A stretch of DNA of 64,000 nucleotides from Thermopolyspora sp040678635. GTDB lineage: Bacteria > Actinomycetota > Actinomycetes > Streptosporangiales > Streptosporangiaceae. Below are positions 63,101 through 64,000 of the stretch, piece by piece. Numbering within the stretch: position 1 is the stretch's first letter; every line of letters starts with the position of its first letter. The notes below the pieces were generated by a model. It worked only from the letters and a program-made list of their open reading frames with translations, ran no database searches and was not told the DNA's origin. Position numbers and translations under genes: made by a program. The DNA is taken from the NCBI RefSeq assembly GCF_040678635.1, contig NZ_JBFATZ010000007.1, positions 186,001 to 250,000 on the forward strand. Direction: 5' to 3'.

Positions 63101-64000
63101 ATGACCACGCCTGCCGAACGCTACGCCGCCTTCCGGGAGCAGCAGGCCGAGAGCGGACCCGCGCTGACCGCCTTCCGCGGACTCTACGACTTCGAATTCG
63201 ACGAGTTCCAGGTCGACGCGTGCCGTGCGCTCGAGGCCGGCGACGGGGTCCTCGTCGCCGCGCCCACCGGATCGGGCAAGACGGTGGTCGGCGAGTTCGC
63301 CGTCCACCTCGCCCTGGAGCGGGGGCAGAAGTGCTTCTACACCACGCCGATCAAGGCGCTGTCCAACCAGAAGTACAACGACCTGCTCAAGCGGTACGGC
63401 ACGGCCAAGGTCGGCCTGCTCACCGGCGACAACAGCGTCAACGGCGAGGCCCCGATCGTGGTGATGACCACCGAGGTGCTGCGCAACATGCTCTACGCCG
63501 GGTCGCCCACGCTGCAGGGGCTCGGCTACGTGGTGATGGACGAGGTCCACTACCTCGCCGACCGGTTCCGCGGCGCGGTGTGGGAGGAGGTCATCATCCA
63601 CCTGCCCGAGTCGGTGCACCTGGTCGCGCTGTCGGCGACGGTGAGCAACGCCGAGGAGTTCGGCGAGTGGCTCGGCGACGTGCGCGGCGACACCACCGTG
63701 ATCGTGGACGAGCACCGGCCGGTGCCGCTGTGGCAGCACATGATGGTCGGCAACCGCCTCTACGACCTGTTCGTCAACGAGGACTCCGACCGCCCGACGG
63801 TCAACCCCGAACTGATCCGTTTCGCCCGCGAGGAGGTCCGCCTGGGGCCGGGCGGGCGCGGCAGGCGCGGCTACTCGCGCGGCCCGCGCGGCGGCCGGGG
63901 CAACACCCCGGCGCGCAGCGACGTGATCGAGCGGCTCGACGCCGAGGGCCTGCTGCCCGCGATCACCTTCATCTTCTCCCGCAACGGCTGCGAGGACGCG
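63101..64000 (+). CDS. helY: Ski2/Mtr4-like RNA helicase, N-terminal part
   Basis: The gene runs off the window. The first 300 residues show a superfamily 2 helicase related to Ski2/Mtr4 (HelY in mycobacteria), probably acting on RNA. F-D-E-F-Q-V-D-A is the Q-like motif near residue 36. A-P-T-G-S-G-K-T near 56 is motif I. T-T-P-I-K-A-L-S-N-Q-K near 83 is motif Ia. D-E-V-H-Y-L near 147 is motif II, and A-L-S-A-T near 178 is motif III. An Arg/Gly-rich insertion (about 245-268) follows. ATG 63101 is fixed by the -10 spacing. The position after tatC and the lipid kinase is conserved in actinobacteria. Confidence 0.92.
   Translation, partial: MTTPAERYAAFREQQAESGPALTAFRGLYDFEFDEFQVDACRALEAGDGVLVAAPTGSGKTVVGEFAVHLALERGQKCFYTTPIKALSNQKYNDLLKRYGTAKVGLLTGDNSVNGEAPIVVMTTEVLRNMLYAGSPTLQGLGYVVMDEVHYLADRFRGAVWEEVIIHLPESVHLVALSATVSNAEEFGEWLGDVRGDTTVIVDEHRPVPLWQHMMVGNRLYDLFVNEDSDRPTVNPELIRFAREEVRLGPGGRGRRGYSRGPRGGRGNTPARSDVIERLDAEGLLPAITFIFSRNGCEDA

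Overview
The window is chromosomal DNA of a high-GC actinobacterium. It carries mycothiol biosynthesis (mshC), the complete Pup-proteasome system (arc, dop, pup, prcB, prcA, pafA, pafB, pafC), a HemD/OmpR-type nitrogen regulator, GTG and TTG starts, and strong third-position GC bias. The gene content best fits Streptosporangiales or a relative; that placement is inference. I saw no rRNA, tRNA, CRISPR array, insertion sequence or phage gene.

Layout. 0.1-3 kb: an NRDE protein, mshC, and peptide deformylase on the opposite strand. 3-14 kb: a nitrate-assimilation block, with a NarK transporter, molybdenum nitrate reductase, its FAD/[2Fe-2S] electron-transfer partner, siroheme nitrite reductase NirB/NirD, a HemD-winged-helix regulator and a sirohydrochlorin chelatase. 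14-20 kb: a PAC2 protein, cobalamin-dependent methionine synthase, a HAD hydrolase and a small membrane protein. 20-26 kb: a five-gene dipeptide/oligopeptide ABC importer. 26-31 kb: a two-component system, a RecB-family nuclease with a minisatellite, and a site-2 protease with CBS domains. 31-38 kb: a flavoprotein-like oxidoreductase, a membrane protein, an FHA protein, a CPA2 antiporter and a cytosolic Ser/Thr kinase, possibly one signalling neighbourhood. 38-41 kb: a LuxR regulator and a double-GNAT protein.

41-64 kb is the proteasome neighbourhood: trmI, the AAA ring ATPase, an acyltransferase, dop, two small ORFs, a frameshifted cobL, a membrane protein under a striking repeated-dyad operator, pup, prcB, prcA, pafA, an FKBP lipoprotein, an Fe-S-sensor-like HTH regulator, a DUF3291 protein, a DUF3866 protein, the WYL pair pafB-pafC, a small membrane protein, tatA, tatC, a diacylglycerol-kinase-like gene and the start of a Ski2/Mtr4-like helicase. 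Dop activates Pup, PafA ligates it to substrates, the ring ATPase unfolds them, and PrcA/PrcB degrade them.

Recurring themes: (i) many genes begin 6-7 bases after a TANNNT hexamer without a Shine-Dalgarno sequence, suggesting leaderless mRNAs; (ii) tiny ORFs are joined to the next gene by overlapping stop/start codons (11508, 12835, 29515, 47592); (iii) short tandem repeats lie inside or just after genes (nirD, the RecB-like gene, HAD, pafA, DUF3291, DGK). No wholly new multi-gene defence or mobile system is evident. The most interesting leads are the oxidoreductase/membrane/FHA module, the orphan operator near 49.97 kb, the coupled mini-ORFs and the cobL frameshift.
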